A DNA stretch of 9,880 bases from Pseudomonadales bacterium (GCA_021736745.1 JAIPFG010000094.1:1-9880); one strand, 5' to 3'. Shown: positions 1-6,849, counted from the stretch's first letter. Program-made: numbers and translations. The notes: generated by a model from the letters alone, not told the origin.

Positions 1-57
1 GTCCGTTATTTGGCGAGAATGGCAGGAGTCTATGCTTTTCACAGAAGATTCGCTTAA
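1..57 (+). CDS. Possible 3' end of an upstream gene (partial)
   Basis: The first frame is open from the window edge and reads 18 codons to a TAA at 55-57, ending ...AFHRRFA. It would be the C-terminal tail of a gene lying mostly outside the window, followed by about 50 bp before the next start. The second frame is also open from the edge into the di-iron protein gene, so openness alone does not prove coding. The tail is too short to assign to a family. Confidence 0.25.
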   Translation, partial: VRYLARMAGVYAFHRRFA

Positions 58-93
58 ATCTAACGGCCTCCAAACCCAAAGTATTCTCAACTT

Positions 94-99
94 AAGGAG
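94..99 (+). promoter_or_regulatory. Ribosome binding site that sets the start of the ODP protein
   Basis: AAGGAG lies 10 nt before the ATG at 110. The longer possible start at 32 has a weaker site and adds 26 residues with no fold match. The site therefore favours the start at 110. Confidence 0.7.
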
Positions 100-109
100 T
101 TCTCTTTCG

Positions 110-850
110 ATGAGCACAAATACCAAGGTTACCGAGATCGTTAAGGACTTCTACCGTATCTCAACCTTCATCCCTGAAGTCAACATGCAGTTCAATCAGT
201 TCCTGGTCGTAGATGATGAACCTTTGTTATTTCATACCGGGATGAACGCACTTTTTTCCGCGGTGCATTCAGCGGTGGGCCTCGTCATCAACCCGAGTAA
301 AATTCGCTGGATCAGCTTTAGCCATTTCGAAGCGGATGAGTGCGGTTCACTCAATCAATGGTTGGCGGAAGCACCTTCTGCTCAAGCCACCTGCAGCCTC
401 ATTGGCAGCCTCGTTAGCGTGAATGATTTCGCAATTCGTCCGGCTGTCTCAAGAGAAGATGGCGAACGCTTTAATACTGGAAATTATCAATTCCAATTTT
501 GCGCGACGCCGCAAGTGCCACATGCCTGGGACGCAGGGTTACTGATTGAAGAAACTCAGAAAGTACTCTTCTGCTCGGATTTACTGCATCAAATGGGCAA
601 TGTCGAACCCATCATTGAGGATACCGTCATTGTTGAGCGTTTCAAACAAACCTTAGATGGTTACGACAAAGGGCCATTTGCACACTATTTGCCCTATACC
701 CGACACACACAAAATACATTAGAACGGCTGGCAGCGCTCGAACCCAAAGTATTACTTCCTATGCATGGTTCCGCTTATATAGGGGATGGCCGACGGGTTC
801 TACTTGAAACGGCCGAAATGATGAAAGCCACTCTCGACAAACCTCTTTAG
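110..850 (+). CDS. Stand-alone ODP-type MBL-fold di-iron protein
   Basis: A 246-residue metallo-beta-lactamase-fold protein of the ODP (oxygen-binding di-iron protein) type, the catalytic half of flavodiiron NO/O2 reductases. The six expected iron ligands are visible in order: His72, Glu74 and Asp76 (in SHFEADECG), His138 (PHAWDAG), Asp157 (CSDLLH) and His219 (PMHGS). Their spacing closely follows flavodiiron proteins. The His that usually follows the Asp in HxExDH is Glu77 here. There is no flavodoxin domain, so any electrons must come from a separate partner. Stand-alone ODP proteins are also known or suspected as oxygen or redox sensors. The cytoplasmic location is inferred from the lack of a signal peptide. 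The start at 110 is chosen for its AAGGAG site. Fold and metal site are secure; reductase versus sensor is not decidable. Confidence 0.85.
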   Translation: MSTNTKVTEIVKDFYRISTFIPEVNMQFNQFLVVDDEPLLFHTGMNALFSAVHSAVGLVINPSKIRWISFSHFEADECGSLNQWLAEAPSAQATCSLIGSLVSVNDFAIRPAVSREDGERFNTGNYQFQFCATPQVPHAWDAGLLIEETQKVLFCSDLLHQMGNVEPIIEDTVIVERFKQTLDGYDKGPFAHYLPYTRHTQNTLERLAALEPKVLLPMHGSAYIGDGRRVLLETAEMMKATLDKPL

Positions 851-1068
851 CATGGTTTTTTGCTCGAACGGATGGTCTACAGAGGTCTTGCTCCGGATTC
901 ACTAAAGAGACATACTAATGTAGCGGTTCATCATTGGTAGCGGGTATTCATAAGAAAATCGGTTTACCTGATGATATTCAATGCACTGAGATGATTGCCC
1001 ATTAAGAACAGGAACGGTAAATGGATATCAATGGCCAATACCCATGATACTGACTGGGAGATTCACTT
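851..1068 (+). other. 218-bp intergenic region before the BLUF gene
   Basis: There is no convincing gene or strong hairpin terminator. A short stretch around 940-1004 reads ...GIHKKIGLPDDIQCTEMIAH and then a stop, in the same frame as the BLUF gene but separated from it by several stops. It could be coding debris or chance. A weak -35/-10 pair (TTGCCC, 17 nt, TAAATG) lies just upstream of the BLUF gene but is too poor to call as a promoter. Confidence 0.3.
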
Positions 1069-1497
1069 ATGTTTCAATTAGCTTATACCAGCAAAGCTAA
1101 CCAAGCGTTTTTACTCGATGAGTTGACAGAGCTCAGCAACGATGCCGGCATGCGAAATCGCAAAATTGATGTTACCGGCATGTTGGTTCACCATGATGGT
1201 ACTTTCTTTCAGTTTCTGGAAGGTAACGAGCTGGTAATAAAAGCGCTCTATAAGAGAATATCGCAGGATTCAAGGCACACTAATTGCAAAATTATCTATA
1301 CCCAAGAGTCAAACACACGGATGTTCTCGAACTGGTTTACACGTTATCTGAGTTTTGAATACATTAGAGAGATCACGGGTGAAGAATTGTCAGAAGATTT
1401 TGAGGAATTGTTGGCAGGCAAAATTGAAAATAAGGATGAGGTGATGCGTATCGTCAACAAGTTAACCTCTATCGTTTCTTCTCATCATTCTGATTAA
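1069..1497 (+). CDS. Short BLUF-domain blue-light sensor protein
   Basis: A 142-residue protein that is almost entirely a BLUF domain (sensor of blue light using FAD). Residues 1-95 carry the expected photocycle set: Tyr6 (LAYTSKA), Asn30, and Gln48 in the FFQFLEGN motif, which form the flavin hydrogen-bond network. Trp89 is in FSNWF. The position two residues after this Trp is usually Met (Met106 in AppA, Met93 in Slr1694); here it is Thr91. Residues 96-142 are a charged, probably helical tail. There is no output domain, so it should act by protein-protein contact, as PixD- or BlrB-type short BLUF proteins do. GGGAG at 1056-1060 precedes the ATG. The DUF411 gene starts 26 bp downstream on the same strand and may be co-transcribed. 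Confidence 0.92.
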   Translation: MFQLAYTSKANQAFLLDELTELSNDAGMRNRKIDVTGMLVHHDGTFFQFLEGNELVIKALYKRISQDSRHTNCKIIYTQESNTRMFSNWFTRYLSFEYIREITGEELSEDFEELLAGKIENKDEVMRIVNKLTSIVSSHHSD

Positions 1498-1523
1498 TAT
1501 CGGCTGAGACTACCAGGACTGTT

Positions 1524-2036
1524 ATGCGGGAAATACACAAAATTATTGGCCGAATCTTTTTTCTGGGAATGGCCGGTTACTCCTTCTTGTTTGTTCCGGT
1601 TTATGCGGAGGAAAGCGTCTGGAATAAAACCGATGATTCAATACTGAATCCTCTCGCCATCACCGTTTACAAGAACCCAACTTGTGGCTGTTGTAGCGAT
1701 TGGGTCAAACACCTGAAACAGTATCAGTTTCAGGTGAAGACTATCGATCTTGCCAATATGTCCTCTATCAAGAGAGAATTGGGAGTACCTCAGCATTTGC
1801 AGTCATGCCATACAGCCGTTGTGAATGGCTATGTGATCGAAGGTCATGTGCCCGCTATGGATATCCGGCAACTGGTCGAACAAAAATCGCCGCACTTGGG
1901 CTTAGCCGTTCCGCATATGCCGATAGGCTCTCCCGGCATGGAAATGGGCGAAGATAAAGAGCCTTTTAAGGTTATTGCCTTTGACAAGAATGGCGATACA
2001 GAGACAGTAAAAGAGTATAACGAAGAATCGTTCTAA
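1524..2036 (+). CDS. Secreted DUF411 protein, probably copper/metal-binding
   Basis: A 170-residue DUF411 protein. Residues 1-28 look like a Sec signal peptide (basic start, hydrophobic core, VYA before EE), so the mature protein should be periplasmic. The thioredoxin-like domain follows. It carries the family's cysteine cluster in NPTCGCCSDW (Cys54, Cys56, Cys57), then Cys95-His96 (LQSCHTAVV) and His108 (EGHVPA), and a Met/His-rich PHMPIGSPGMEMG near residues 130-142. Such residues suit Cu(I) binding, and DUF411 proteins commonly sit near copper-resistance genes. No other copper gene is visible here, so the role in copper handling is inferred from the family. AGGA at 1515-1518 precedes the ATG. 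The residues after about 143 are charged and lack clear motifs. Confidence 0.88.
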   Translation: MREIHKIIGRIFFLGMAGYSFLFVPVYAEESVWNKTDDSILNPLAITVYKNPTCGCCSDWVKHLKQYQFQVKTIDLANMSSIKRELGVPQHLQSCHTAVVNGYVIEGHVPAMDIRQLVEQKSPHLGLAVPHMPIGSPGMEMGEDKEPFKVIAFDKNGDTETVKEYNEESF

Positions 2037-2154
2037 AAATCACCTCTCTACTGGCTCTATGCGCCAACTTAGTGCATTCCAAAAAATTTGAGTTACATAA
2101 ACGCTTCTTGGCATTAGTATTGTCTCTTGGATTTCGACCCCTGGATTATTTGCA

Positions 2155-2769
2155 ATGAAACGACTACACCGACAAGACCTCTATGGTTGGTCCGAATTTA
2201 ATGAAGATCGCAACATCGATTTTCACGGACTGCTATGGGTTCGTCCTAACGGCAACATTCTGATTGACCCTGTTCCCATGTCCAGCCATGACCTGAACCA
2301 TCTGATGCAACTTGGCGGAGCAACCTGGATCATCATAACCAATTCTGATCACGTACGTGATGCAGCTAATATTGCCAGACTCACCGGCGCCCAACTGGCT
2401 GGCCCACAAGCAGAATCAGCAACCTTCCCTATCCTCTGTGACCGCTGGCTCGGCGAAGGCGATGAGCTAGTTCCCGGACTTCTGATGCTGGAGTTACAGG
2501 GCTCAAAAACACCCGGCGAACTTGCCCTGCTGCTCGATAACGACACACTGGTTACCGGTGATCTGGTGCGTGCCCATGAAGGCGGTCGACTCTGCATTCT
2601 TCCAGACCCGAAACTCAGCGACAAAAACCTCGCCATAGCCTCAGTGCAACGATTGGCGGGCCTCCCCGACATAAAGGCTGTACTCACTGGCGATGGCTGG
2701 CCGATATTTAGAGATGGCCACTTGCGCCTCAATGAGCTGCTCAACACACTTAAAAGCAACGTCGCTTAA
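2155..2769 (+). CDS. MBL-fold protein with degenerate metal site
   Basis: A 204-residue protein with the outline of the metallo-beta-lactamase fold but altered ligands. The canonical HxHxDH loop is represented by IITNSDHVRDA (residues 60-70): Asp65-His66 remain, while the two preceding His positions are Ile and Asn. The region expected to give PGHTPG reads GSKTPGEL, without His. The Asp of VTGD (Asp136) is kept. The last ligand loop, normally GHG, is GDG (179-181). It may hold one metal, use a different metal geometry, or have no hydrolase activity. The start at 2155 lacks a strong ribosome binding site. Uup begins 40 bp downstream, suggesting co-transcription. No substrate can be named; the fold assignment rests on the motif order. 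Confidence 0.75.
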   Translation: MKRLHRQDLYGWSEFNEDRNIDFHGLLWVRPNGNILIDPVPMSSHDLNHLMQLGGATWIIITNSDHVRDAANIARLTGAQLAGPQAESATFPILCDRWLGEGDELVPGLLMLELQGSKTPGELALLLDNDTLVTGDLVRAHEGGRLCILPDPKLSDKNLAIASVQRLAGLPDIKAVLTGDGWPIFRDGHLRLNELLNTLKSNVA

Positions 2770-2809
2770 TTCTTTGATTTTTATTCACCCTCACGAATAA
2801 GTTGTATCC

Positions 2810-4717
2810 ATGCCTCTGTTACGTTTAGATAATTTATCCCTTAATTACGGCACTCAAGTTCTTCTGGATCAAGTCAATTTCACTCTGCAGAAGGGGAACA
2901 AAATAGGCCTGCTGGGTCGTAACGGCGAAGGCAAAACGACCCTTTTGAAAGTCATTGCCGGCGTAACGCTCCCCGACAGTGGCGAACGCTGGTTACGTCC
3001 GGGCGTTAAAATTGCTTGGCTGGACCAGTCTTTACCCGCCGCCGATAATCAGGAGGTTTATGATGTTGTCGCCAGCGGCCTGGCTGAAGTAGGGGAGTTG
3101 TTAAGCCGTTATCACCATGCGGTCCAGGATCTAGAGCACACCAATATGCGCGAGCTTGAGCAAGTGCAACAACAACTGGAAGCAAAAGATGGTTGGCGTT
3201 TGCAACAACGGGTAGATACGGTTCTCACTCAATTGCAGTTATCCGGCGACGTACCGATGAAAGCACTATCTGGCGGATGGCGGAGACGGGTGGCGCTGGC
3301 CCGCGCCCTGGTCAGCGACCCTGATATCCTACTGTTGGACGAACCCACTAATCACTTGGATATCCCCGCCATCGAATGGCTGGAAAAACAACTACAGGAG
3401 TACCGCGGTGCGATTATTTGCATTACCCACGATCGCGCTTTTTTACAGCAGATCGCTAACCAGATTATCGAACTTGATCGCGGCAAACTTTACCCTTGGG
3501 AAGGAGATTACCATAGCTTCCTTCGCTACCGCGAACAGGAGTTAGCCGCCGAAGAAAGGGCAAATGCGCTTTTCGATAAAAAATTGGCGCAGGAAGAACA
3601 GTGGATACGTCAGGGTATCAAAGCACGGCGCACCCGTAACGAGGGTCGCGTCAGAGCTCTCAAAGCCATGCGTTCTGAGCACAGCCAACGACGATCCCAA
3701 ATGGGTAAAGCCAACTTTAATATGGAAGAGGCGGAACGCTCCGGCAAAGTGGTGGCAGAACTCAACCATCTGTCCCATAGTTTTGCGGGCAAACCGATCA
3801 TTAAAAACTATACAGGATTAATCGTAAGAGGCGACCGAATTGGCATCGTCGGTGCCAATGGTGCAGGGAAATCGACCCTGATCAAAATTATTCTCGGAGA
3901 ACTAACGCCGGATCAAGGTACGGTAACTCTCGGCTCTAAACTGGAAGTCGCTTATTTTGACCAACTGCGTGCCCACCTGCTCCCCGAAAAAAATCTGATC
4001 GATAATATTTGCGAAGGTCGGGATTTCATCGAGATTGATGGCAAAAGACGACATGCTATCAGCTATCTTGGCGATTTTCTGTTCACGCCTGATAGGGTTC
4101 GCATGCCGGTCAAGGCCTTATCAGGAGGTGAGCAGAATCGGGCCATCTTAGCCAAGCTTTTTAGCAAGCCCGCCAATCTCTTGGTATTGGATGAGCCTAC
4201 CAACGATCTGGATATTGAAACGCTGGAATTACTCGAAGAAATATTGCTCGATTTTAAGGGTACAGTTTTACTTGTCAGTCACGACCGTGAATTTATGGAT
4301 AAGGTAGTCACCAGTATCATGGTGCTGGAGGGCGATGGTCTCATCAACGACTATGTTGGAGATTATAGCCATTGGGCACAAAAAGGTGGCAAACTAAAAA
4401 GTGAGAGTGCAACGAGACCACTAACCCAAACCACTGAGCAAAAACCGGAAGAGATATCTACACCGGAAAAGCAAACAGCTCCTCTCCCGACAAAGAAAAA
4501 GCTTTCCTACAAAGATCAACGGGAACTGGACAACCTCCCAGCACTTATCGAAAAGCTGGAAAGCGAGCAGGTTGCACTGGAGCAAAAAATTTCCCTGCCG
4601 GACTTCTACCAGGGCGAGCGTCAAACCATCGATAATACCCTTGCCGCATTATCAGATACGCAACGTCGCCTGGAGCAGGCATATCAGCGCTGGGACGAAC
4701 TGGAACATCATGCATAA
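2810..4717 (+). CDS. uup: ABC-F ATPase Uup
   Basis: A 635-residue soluble ABC-F protein with two ATPase domains and no membrane segments, the same length as E. coli Uup. Domain 1 has Walker A GRNGEGKT (36-43), signature LSGGW (153-157), Walker B ILLLDEP with Asp177-Glu178, and switch His207. Domain 2 has Walker A GANGAGKS (348-355), signature LSGGE (437-441), Walker B with Asp461-Glu462, and His491. The linker EEQWIRQGIKARRTRNEGR (262-280) is characteristic of Uup rather than YheS, EttA or YbiT. After a Pro/Lys/Glu-rich spacer (about 530-565), residues 565-635 form the C-terminal coiled-coil that binds DNA in E. coli Uup. Uup limits precise excision of transposons and acts on the ribosome and/or branched DNA intermediates. 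All catalytic residues look intact. No strong ribosome binding site is seen before the ATG. Confidence 0.96.
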   Translation: MPLLRLDNLSLNYGTQVLLDQVNFTLQKGNKIGLLGRNGEGKTTLLKVIAGVTLPDSGERWLRPGVKIAWLDQSLPAADNQEVYDVVASGLAEVGELLSRYHHAVQDLEHTNMRELEQVQQQLEAKDGWRLQQRVDTVLTQLQLSGDVPMKALSGGWRRRVALARALVSDPDILLLDEPTNHLDIPAIEWLEKQLQEYRGAIICITHDRAFLQQIANQIIELDRGKLYPWEGDYHSFLRYREQELAAEERANALFDKKLAQEEQWIRQGIKARRTRNEGRVRALKAMRSEHSQRRSQMGKANFNMEEAERSGKVVAELNHLSHSFAGKPIIKNYTGLIVRGDRIGIVGANGAGKSTLIKIILGELTPDQGTVTLGSKLEVAYFDQLRAHLLPEKNLIDNICEGRDFIEIDGKRRHAISYLGDFLFTPDRVRMPVKALSGGEQNRAILAKLFSKPANLLVLDEPTNDLDIETLELLEEILLDFKGTVLLVSHDREFMDKVVTSIMVLEGDGLINDYVGDYSHWAQKGGKLKSESATRPLTQTTEQKPEEISTPEKQTAPLPTKKKLSYKDQRELDNLPALIEKLESEQVALEQKISLPDFYQGERQTIDNTLAALSDTQRRLEQAYQRWDELEHHA

Positions 4718-4737
4718 ACAGGCTTCTTAACGTATTC

Positions 4738-4742
4738 GAGGT
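4738..4742 (+). promoter_or_regulatory. Ribosome binding site supporting a TTG start
   Basis: GAGGT lies 7 nt before a TTG at 4750, with no in-frame ATG nearby. The family's conserved N-terminus (KKGIYQHFKGN) begins almost at once. This supports TTG as the start of the DUF1653 gene. Confidence 0.65.
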
Positions 4743-4749
4743 AGTAGCA

Positions 4750-4968
4750 TTGACATTAAAAAAAGGCATCTATCAACATTTCAAAGGTAATCGCTATCAG
4801 GTACTTGAGATTGCCCGGCATAGTGAAACCATGGAAGAATTTGTGGTTTATAAGGCGCTTTATGGGGAGCGCGGCATATGGATCAGGCCTTTAGTGATGT
4901 TTGACGAAACTATCGAACGAAATGGTGTTCGACTTAAGCGTTTTAGCTTTGTAACCGAACAGCTATAG
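4750..4968 (+). CDS. DUF1653 domain protein
   Basis: A 72-residue protein that is essentially one DUF1653 domain. It opens with KKGIYQHFKGNRYQVLEIA, continues through EEFVVYKALYGERGIWIRP and ends with a VRLKRFSFV strand, the whole of the usual family length. It has no signal peptide, membrane segment or cysteine cluster. It is predicted to be a small beta-rich cytoplasmic protein of unknown function. It starts with TTG, 32 bp after uup and 27 bp before the ATL gene, so it is probably translated from a shared mRNA. The family match is strong, but no biochemical role is known to me. Confidence 0.88.
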   Translation: MTLKKGIYQHFKGNRYQVLEIARHSETMEEFVVYKALYGERGIWIRPLVMFDETIERNGVRLKRFSFVTEQL

Positions 4969-4995
4969 CGATATCCAAATAAATTTCACGTAACG

Positions 4996-5301
4996 ATGAC
5001 CGACTCTGATCTGTATCCGCAAATTTATTCGATAATCAATGCCATTCCCTCAGGAACAGTGACCAACTATGGCACGATAGCAAAGCTCGTTGGTTGCGGG
5101 CCGCGCCAAGTAGGTTATGCGTTACATGCGCTTCCGCAAGAAACAAAACTTCCCTGGCACCGGGTGGTCAACTATGCCGGTAGAATTAGCTTCCCCCCTG
5201 GTTCAGATTATGAGCGACAAAGGGCCCGACTGGAACAGGAAGGAGTAACGTTCAGCCTTAAGGGGCGCATTGATATGAAACACTACGGTTGGAAAATCTA
5301 A
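4996..5301 (+). CDS. Alkyltransferase-like (ATL) DNA repair protein
   Basis: A 101-residue protein of the MGMT/Ogt DNA-binding domain family. The catalytic PCHRV motif of O6-alkylguanine transferases is PWHRV here (Trp54 for Cys), the hallmark of ATL proteins such as E. coli YbaZ and yeast Atl1. It cannot accept an alkyl group; ATL proteins bind O6-alkylguanine, flip it out and present it to nucleotide excision repair. The lesion-handling residues are present: Tyr25 (TVTNYGTIA) and Arg37 in GPRQVGYAL. Cys34 lies next to the helix-turn-helix and is not the transferase Cys. The length fits stand-alone ATLs. It sits 10 bp before a GIY-YIG-type gene, which makes a joint repair role plausible. The ribosome binding site is weak. 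Confidence 0.93.
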   Translation: MTDSDLYPQIYSIINAIPSGTVTNYGTIAKLVGCGPRQVGYALHALPQETKLPWHRVVNYAGRISFPPGSDYERQRARLEQEGVTFSLKGRIDMKHYGWKI

Positions 5302-5311
5302 TCGGTACAGC

Positions 5312-5785
5312 ATGATTCAACAGCCAGGCACTTACACTCTTATTCTTTATGCTAACGAACCCTTTATAGTTGAAATTGGCAAGCTGGGTGAGTTGCAGGG
5401 AAAGCCCGGTTATTACCTCTATTGCGGTAGTGCCTTCGGCCCCGGCGGGCTGACTGCCCGCCTTAACCACCACTGCCACATTGCAAAACGCCCCCATTGG
5501 CATATTGATTATTTACGCAAAAAGATAGCGCTAAGCCACATTTGGTATAGCCATGACCCGATCAAAAGAGAGCACGATTGGGCACAACTGCTCGGCGGCT
5601 ATTCCACCGCTTCTTTTCCCCAATTGGATTTTGGTTCATCTGACTGCAAGTGCCCGAGTCATTTAATCTATTTCCAACAAAAACCTACACTGGCTGATTT
5701 TCAACGCAACATAAGTCGGCATGCCGTGAGTTATGGCAAGCTTTTCCCCATCTTCGAAACCCAATCATCCGAAATGTCAAAATAG
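5312..5785 (+). CDS. DUF123 GIY-YIG-fold nuclease-like protein
   Basis: A 157-residue protein of the DUF123 family, a branch of the GIY-YIG nuclease fold; in some archaea this domain is fused to endonuclease III. The motif elements are visible in order: GTY (6-8), YLYCGSA with Tyr37 and Gly39 (the YIG counterpart), Arg50 in GGLTARLNHH, and a possible metal-binding Glu87 in IKREHDWAQ. A conserved FGSSDCKCPSHLIYF block (Cys112, Cys114, His117) may bind zinc. The domain fills residues 1-130; the rest is a variable tail. It starts 10 bp after the ATL stop codon, so translation is probably coupled. Nuclease activity is inferred from the fold; the family's substrate is not established. Confidence 0.88.
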   Translation: MIQQPGTYTLILYANEPFIVEIGKLGELQGKPGYYLYCGSAFGPGGLTARLNHHCHIAKRPHWHIDYLRKKIALSHIWYSHDPIKREHDWAQLLGGYSTASFPQLDFGSSDCKCPSHLIYFQQKPTLADFQRNISRHAVSYGKLFPIFETQSSEMSK

Positions 5786-5813
5786 ACGGCAAACCTTAGC
5801 TGGTTATAATTGA

Positions 5814-6056
5814 CAGGAGAAAAATGCCTATTGCCAGACAAAAGGTAAATTAATCGTGGCACATGAGGATGGTTATCACGCCGCTATAGTGCCCTTTATG
5901 GGTTTGGCAATTATCGAAGAACTGTCCAGCATAAAAACGGGGGTCGAAGATCCCTTTCTACCCATTTTTGCTGGTCAGTGCGGAAGGGAATTGTTGGGGC
6001 ATCAGGAAGAGGTCATCACCCAAGCTGAGGCTTTAATTGAAAAAATTCCTAGCTAA
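5814..6056 (+). pseudogene. Remnant of a class II histone deacetylase-like gene (3' end)
   Basis: The open stretch runs from after a TGA at 5811-5813 to a TAA at 6054-6056. It reads KGKLIVAHEDGYH, then VPFMGLAIIEELSSIKTG, VEDPFL and a final GHQEEVITQAEAL helix. As I recall the family, this matches the last 75-80 residues of bacterial class II histone deacetylase-like amidohydrolases of about 370 residues. There the active-site Tyr lies in an H-E-G-G-Y motif; here it reads HEDGY. The zinc-binding and His-His catalytic parts are absent. The homologous reading begins before the only plausible start (GTG at 5856). The AGGAG/ATG at 5816-5826 opens a different frame that stops after 9 codons. All this suggests a decayed gene, though a 66-residue product from the GTG is possible. 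Confidence 0.6.
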
Positions 6057-6080
6057 CTCTGACCAGCTTAATGACAGAGT
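6056..6080. terminator. Weak hairpin between converging genes
   Basis: ACTCTG (6056-6061) and CAGAGT (6075-6080) form a perfect 6-bp inverted repeat around a 13-nt loop. It lies between the + strand deacetylase remnant and the - strand fpr. No T-run follows on either strand, so intrinsic termination is doubtful. Confidence 0.25.
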
Positions 6081-6095
6081 CATATAAACCCCGGT

Positions 6096-6839
6096 CTATT
6101 TATATATCTCAACCGAAATATGGCCGGGCTCGCGACGCCGATGTTTACGTAACCCTTTCTCCTTGAGCGCCGCCATGCTATCCGCCACCATCGCCGGACT
6201 ACCGCAAATCATTACCTGCGTCTGCGCCGGGTCGAAGGTTAACGCAGCAGCGCGCTCGAGATCGCCACTGCTAATAGCCTCGGGAATGCGCTGGGGCAAG
6301 GTTCCTGATATTTGTTCTCGTGTCACACAGGCAACTGACTCAAACCTTTCGGGGTGCTGCGCGATAAAACCCTGAATTACTGATTGATAAGTCAGCTCAT
6401 CTGGCGAGCGGACGCCATGTACCAGTACAATTTTATCCATACGCCGCCATGGCTCATCCGTTTTTAATATTGAGAGAAAAGGACCCAGCGCGGTACCAGT
6501 CGCCAACATCCAGAGATGCTGACACTCAGGGACTTCCGAAAGTGTTAAAAATCCTGCAGCGGTGGTGGATATATAAAGGGGGTCACCCCTCTTCAGCTGA
6601 TGCAGGCGGGTCGATAGTGGCCCCTCAGGTACTTTGTTAAAATAAAACTCTGCGTAGGGCTCGCCGGGCGCATTGACCAACGAATAGGCTCGGGCCAGCA
6701 TATCGTCCCCGTCCGGCAAAGCAACGCGAGTAAACTGACCTGCTTTAAAGACGGGCAATTCCACAGCCACCTTGAGTGAGCATAGTCGTTCATTCCAATG
6801 CCTGTTTTCTATCACCCTGCCTTTACGCCACTGATCCAT
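6096..6839 (-). CDS. fpr: Ferredoxin-NADP(+) reductase
   Basis: A 247-residue protein (E. coli Fpr is 248) that moves electrons between NADPH and ferredoxin or flavodoxin via FAD. The FAD domain comes first, with RAYSLVN (50-56) as the flavin-binding RxYS motif. The NADP domain follows, with ATGTALGPFLS (113-123) and ICGSPAMV (211-218). The C-terminus has the KHRRREPGHISVE pattern of bacterial Fpr, which suits 2'-phosphate recognition, and ends in EIYK where E. coli ends in an aromatic residue. A TTG 11 codons upstream could extend the frame. The ATG at 6839 is preferred because TCACCT on the + strand (AGGTGA on the mRNA) lies just before it and the length then matches. It is divergent from the phosphatase gene. 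In E. coli fpr is under SoxRS control; no such box was identified here. Confidence 0.95.
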   Translation of the reverse strand: MDQWRKGRVIENRHWNERLCSLKVAVELPVFKAGQFTRVALPDGDDMLARAYSLVNAPGEPYAEFYFNKVPEGPLSTRLHQLKRGDPLYISTTAAGFLTLSEVPECQHLWMLATGTALGPFLSILKTDEPWRRMDKIVLVHGVRSPDELTYQSVIQGFIAQHPERFESVACVTREQISGTLPQRIPEAISSGDLERAAALTFDPAQTQVMICGSPAMVADSMAALKEKGLRKHRRREPGHISVEIYK

Positions 6840-6843
6840 ATTA

Positions 6844-6849
6844 TCACCT
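6844..6849 (-). promoter_or_regulatory. Ribosome binding site for fpr
   Basis: On the - strand this reads AGGTGA, 4 nt before the ATG at 6839. It settles the choice against the longer TTG start at 6872. Confidence 0.65.

Noticed and set aside
32..109. Longer N-terminus for the ODP protein from the ATG at 32
   Set aside because: The AAGGAG site before ATG 110 and the onset of family-like sequence at MSTNTKVTEI favour the later start; the extra 26 residues match nothing.
2349..2759. Long - strand open frame opposite the MBL-fold gene
   Set aside because: Its Ser/Arg/Pro-rich composition is typical of a codon shadow, and the + strand frame has fold motifs.
3542..3821. Open frames on both strands inside uup
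   Set aside because: They overlap the fully conserved Uup linker region and have no motif of their own.
4996..5301. Active O6-methylguanine-DNA methyltransferase
   Set aside because: The acceptor Cys of PCHRV is Trp54, so the transferase reaction is not possible; called ATL instead.
5824..5853. Small gene with a good AGGAG/ATG
   Set aside because: It stops after 9 codons and is out of frame with the deacetylase-like sequence; more likely debris or a chance start.
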